Assembly: GCA_024228355.1 (NCBI GenBank)
Contig: JAAETN010000526.1
Span: 1 to 43,464, forward strand
Direction: 5' to 3'
Length of the DNA stretch: 43,464 bases
From: Maribacter sp.
Lineage (GTDB): Bacteria; Bacteroidota; Bacteroidia; Flavobacteriales; Flavobacteriaceae
Shown here: piece after piece, positions 41,784 to 43,464 of the stretch
How the letters are laid out: the number at the start of each line of letters is the position of its first letter
Numbering within the stretch: position 1 is the first letter of the stretch
The notes under the pieces: generated by a model
What the model was told of the DNA's origin: nothing
Databases searched by the model: none
Seen by the model: the letters and a program-made list of their open reading frames with translations, nothing else
Translations under genes and position numbers: made by a program

Positions 41784-41831
41784 CCTCGAGTGTTTCAGCC
41801 TAGAACCTGAAACCTAAAATTAAAACTAGTC

Positions 41832-42833
41832 ATGACCGAAGGAAACTTTGTTGATTATGTGAAGATTCATGCCAGCTCAGGTAAGGGTGGTAAGGGTTCT
41901 GTACACTTACATCGAGAGAAATATATAACAAAAGGAGGTCCAGATGGAGGTGATGGTGGTCGTGGTGGTCATGTGATAGTTCGTGGCAACAAGAATTTGT
42001 GGACCCTGGTGGGATTTAAATTCAAAAGGCATTTTAAAGCTGGTCACGGTGGTCACGGCAGTAAAAACAGAAGCTCGGGAGCCGATGGTGAGGATGTTTA
42101 TATGGATGTTCCCTTGGGTACTGTTATTAGGAATTCTGAAAATAGTGAGGTTCTTTTCGAAATCACAGAAGTTGGTGAAGAAAAAATCCTTGTGGAAGGT
42201 GGTATGGGAGGCCGCGGAAACTGGCATTTTAAATCTTCTACGAATCAAACACCTCGTTACGCTCAACCAGGTGTTGAGGGTAAGGAGATTGACGTAACGC
42301 TTGAACTTAAAGTATTGGCCGATGTTGGTTTGGTCGGTTTTCCCAATGCAGGTAAATCTACATTGCTGGCCGCCATTACTTCGGCTAAACCCAAGATTGC
42401 AGATTATGAGTTTACTACATTAAAACCCAATTTGGGTATTGTTCAGCACCGTGATTTTCAAAGTTTTGTTATGGCCGATATCCCGGGTATTATTGAAGGC
42501 GCTGCAGAAGGTAAGGGGCTTGGACATTACTTCTTAAGGCATATTGAACGCAATGCAACGCTTTTGTTTTTGATTCCGGCCGATAGTAATGATATCAGCA
42601 AGGAATATGGTATTCTTTTGGATGAGCTTAGAAGATATAATCCGGAGTTGTTGGACAAAGAAAGATTAGTGGCTATTTCCAAAAGTGATATGCTAGATGA
42701 AGAATTGATGGGGGAAATGAAAATTGAATTGGACAAGGATTTTACCGATGTTCCTTATCTGTTTATATCCTCAGTTTCGCAGTTAGGTATCCAAGAACTT
42801 AAGGATAGACTCTGGGTGTTATTAAACGATTAA
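41832..42833 (+). CDS. obg: Obg/CgtA GTPase
   Basis: 333 residues. An essential GTPase in late 50S ribosome assembly and stress control. The glycine-rich Obg domain (about 1-158) has [13 protein letters not shown] and [14 protein letters not shown]. The G domain follows: G1 [10 protein letters not shown]3 [17 protein letters not shown], and G4 SKSD where most GTPases have NKxD. There is no C-terminal OCT extension. It has its own promoter and is followed at 53 bases by the DUF4136 gene. Confidence 0.97.
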   Translation: MTEGNFVDYVKIHASSGKGGKGSVHLHREKYITKGGPDGGDGGRGGHVIVRGNKNLWTLVGFKFKRHFKAGHGGHGSKNRSSGADGEDVYMDVPLGTVIRNSENSEVLFEITEVGEEKILVEGGMGGRGNWHFKSSTNQTPRYAQPGVEGKEIDVTLELKVLADVGLVGFPNAGKSTLLAAITSAKPKIADYEFTTLKPNLGIVQHRDFQSFVMADIPGIIEGAAEGKGLGHYFLRHIERNATLLFLIPADSNDISKEYGILLDELRRYNPELLDKERLVAISKSDMLDEELMGEMKIELDKDFTDVPYLFISSVSQLGIQELKDRLWVLLND

Positions 42834-42885
42834 ACCTTACAGAAGTACCAATCTCTGCTATTTTTCTTTAAATTTATGTAAAACG

Positions 42886-43419
42886 ATGCTAATGAAAGGC
42901 TTAGGTTTCATGCTATTAGTGCTTTTATTCACGTCTTGCCATGTGGTTCGTGTGCAAACAGATTATGAAAAGGAAACCGATTTTTCCAATTATACCACCT
43001 ATAACTATTACGATGATATGGAAACGGGTTTGAGTGAACTGGATGAAAAACGATTAATCAAGATTTTGGACGCAGCCATGCAAGCTGAGGGGTTATTACT
43101 CTCTGAAGAACCGGATTTTCTTGTTAATATACAAAGTGGAATTTACCAGACACCAAGAAACAATACAGTTGGAGTAGGCGTAGGAGGCACGGGAAAAAAT
43201 GTTGGTGGAGGTGTTTCTGTGGGAATACCCATTGGGCAGTCAAACGTGCAGCAAGAAATCCATTTCGATTTCGTAGATAGCCAGAAAGAAATGTTGATTT
43301 GGCAGGCAATAAGTAAAAACTACTTGAATGAAAATGTGACTCCTGTTGAACGGGAAAAAAAGTTACAGGAAATTGTGGAAAAGGTATTGTCAAGATATCC
43401 TCCTAAGAAGAGAAAATAA
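42886..43419 (+). CDS. DUF4136-family lipoprotein
   Basis: 177 residues. The signal peptide ends LLFTSC, so the protein is lipid-anchored. The DUF4136 pattern is clear: DYEKETDFSNYTTYNYYD at the start, IQSGIYQTPRN and VGVGVGGTGKNVGGGVSVGIP in the middle, and QEIHFDFVDSQKEMLIWQAIS near the end, closing with a basic tail. The family is common in Gram-negative envelopes and has no known activity. A second ATG two codons in (42892) is an equally good start. A strong terminator follows directly. Confidence 0.87.
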   Translation: MLMKGLGFMLLVLLFTSCHVVRVQTDYEKETDFSNYTTYNYYDDMETGLSELDEKRLIKILDAAMQAEGLLLSEEPDFLVNIQSGIYQTPRNNTVGVGVGGTGKNVGGGVSVGIPIGQSNVQQEIHFDFVDSQKEMLIWQAISKNYLNENVTPVEREKKLQEIVEKVLSRYPPKKRK

Positions 43420-43420
43420 A

Positions 43421-43452
43421 AAAAGCGATTTCAATTTTGTATTGAAATCGCT
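43421..43452 (+). terminator. Strong hairpin terminator after the DUF4136 gene
   Basis: Perfect 12-base arms AGCGATTTCAAT (43424-43435) and ATTGAAATCGCT (43441-43452) around a 5-base loop. It begins 4 bases after the stop codon. The A-run before it would let it end transcripts coming from the other side as well. Confidence 0.8.
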
Positions 43453-43464
43453 CAAATAGCTTTA

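Overview
The window is an AT-rich stretch of chromosome from a member of the Bacteroidetes, almost certainly family Flavobacteriaceae. Evidence: promoters of the TAnnTTTG type instead of the sigma-70 form, sparse Shine-Dalgarno sites, a CSDDD lipoprotein export signal, the FolK-deoxynucleoside kinase and Hpt-adenylate kinase fusions, tandem OmpH/Skp genes behind bamA, and a DUF6089 gene in the bamA cluster. A genus cannot be named from this alone. Almost everything is core chromosome. I see no insertion sequence, prophage, CRISPR array, restriction system or rRNA operon.

Layout. 1-784: tail of an unknown gene, then tRNA-Leu(TAA) and tRNA-Gly(GCC) on the minus strand. Between and beside the tRNAs lie several unrelated inverted repeats and a 13-base copy of the tRNA-Gly 3' end. 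785-5365: mutS (minus), a SpoU rRNA/tRNA methyltransferase, and a fused folK-deoxynucleoside kinase (minus). 5437-11473: sppA, a queuosine-precursor transporter, a large AsmA-like protein, and a zinc-ribbon DUF2797 protein (minus). 11553-13714: a bacterial GH3 protein followed by a small alpha/beta-hydrolase-like protein. 13697-17153: the protein quality-control block tig-clpP-clpX (minus). 17251-20861: holin-like membrane protein, GDSL lipoprotein, alpha/beta hydrolase and pdxJ, all minus.

20952-28175 is an envelope-biogenesis run: CBS-domain protein, nadK, DUF6089 protein, uppS (undecaprenyl carrier lipid), bamA (outer membrane protein insertion) and two OmpH/Skp chaperones. 28236-30827 (minus) holds a glycosyltransferase, a methyltransferase and a KAS III-like enzyme. 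Then come gcvP (minus), a UbiA-like membrane protein with a degenerate first aspartate motif, an ECF sigma factor with a tiny zinc anti-sigma-like partner, and a divergent rhodanese lipoprotein. Next are an M3 oligopeptidase and purK-purE (all minus), then on the plus strand an Hpt-Adk fusion, a GNAT acetyltransferase, obg, and a DUF4136 lipoprotein ending in a strong terminator.

No wholly new multi-gene system is evident. The best leads are the small sigma/anti-sigma/rhodanese group around 34.8-36.0 kb, the two enzyme fusions, the tRNA-flanking hairpin cluster, the GH3-hydrolase pair, and several perfect palindromes or 5'-leader hairpins placed on recognisable flavobacterial promoters. Many start codons were moved inward from the longest frame to the ATG that matches family N-termini. 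TTG was kept where homology leaves no choice (mutS, hpt-adk, the glycosyltransferase).
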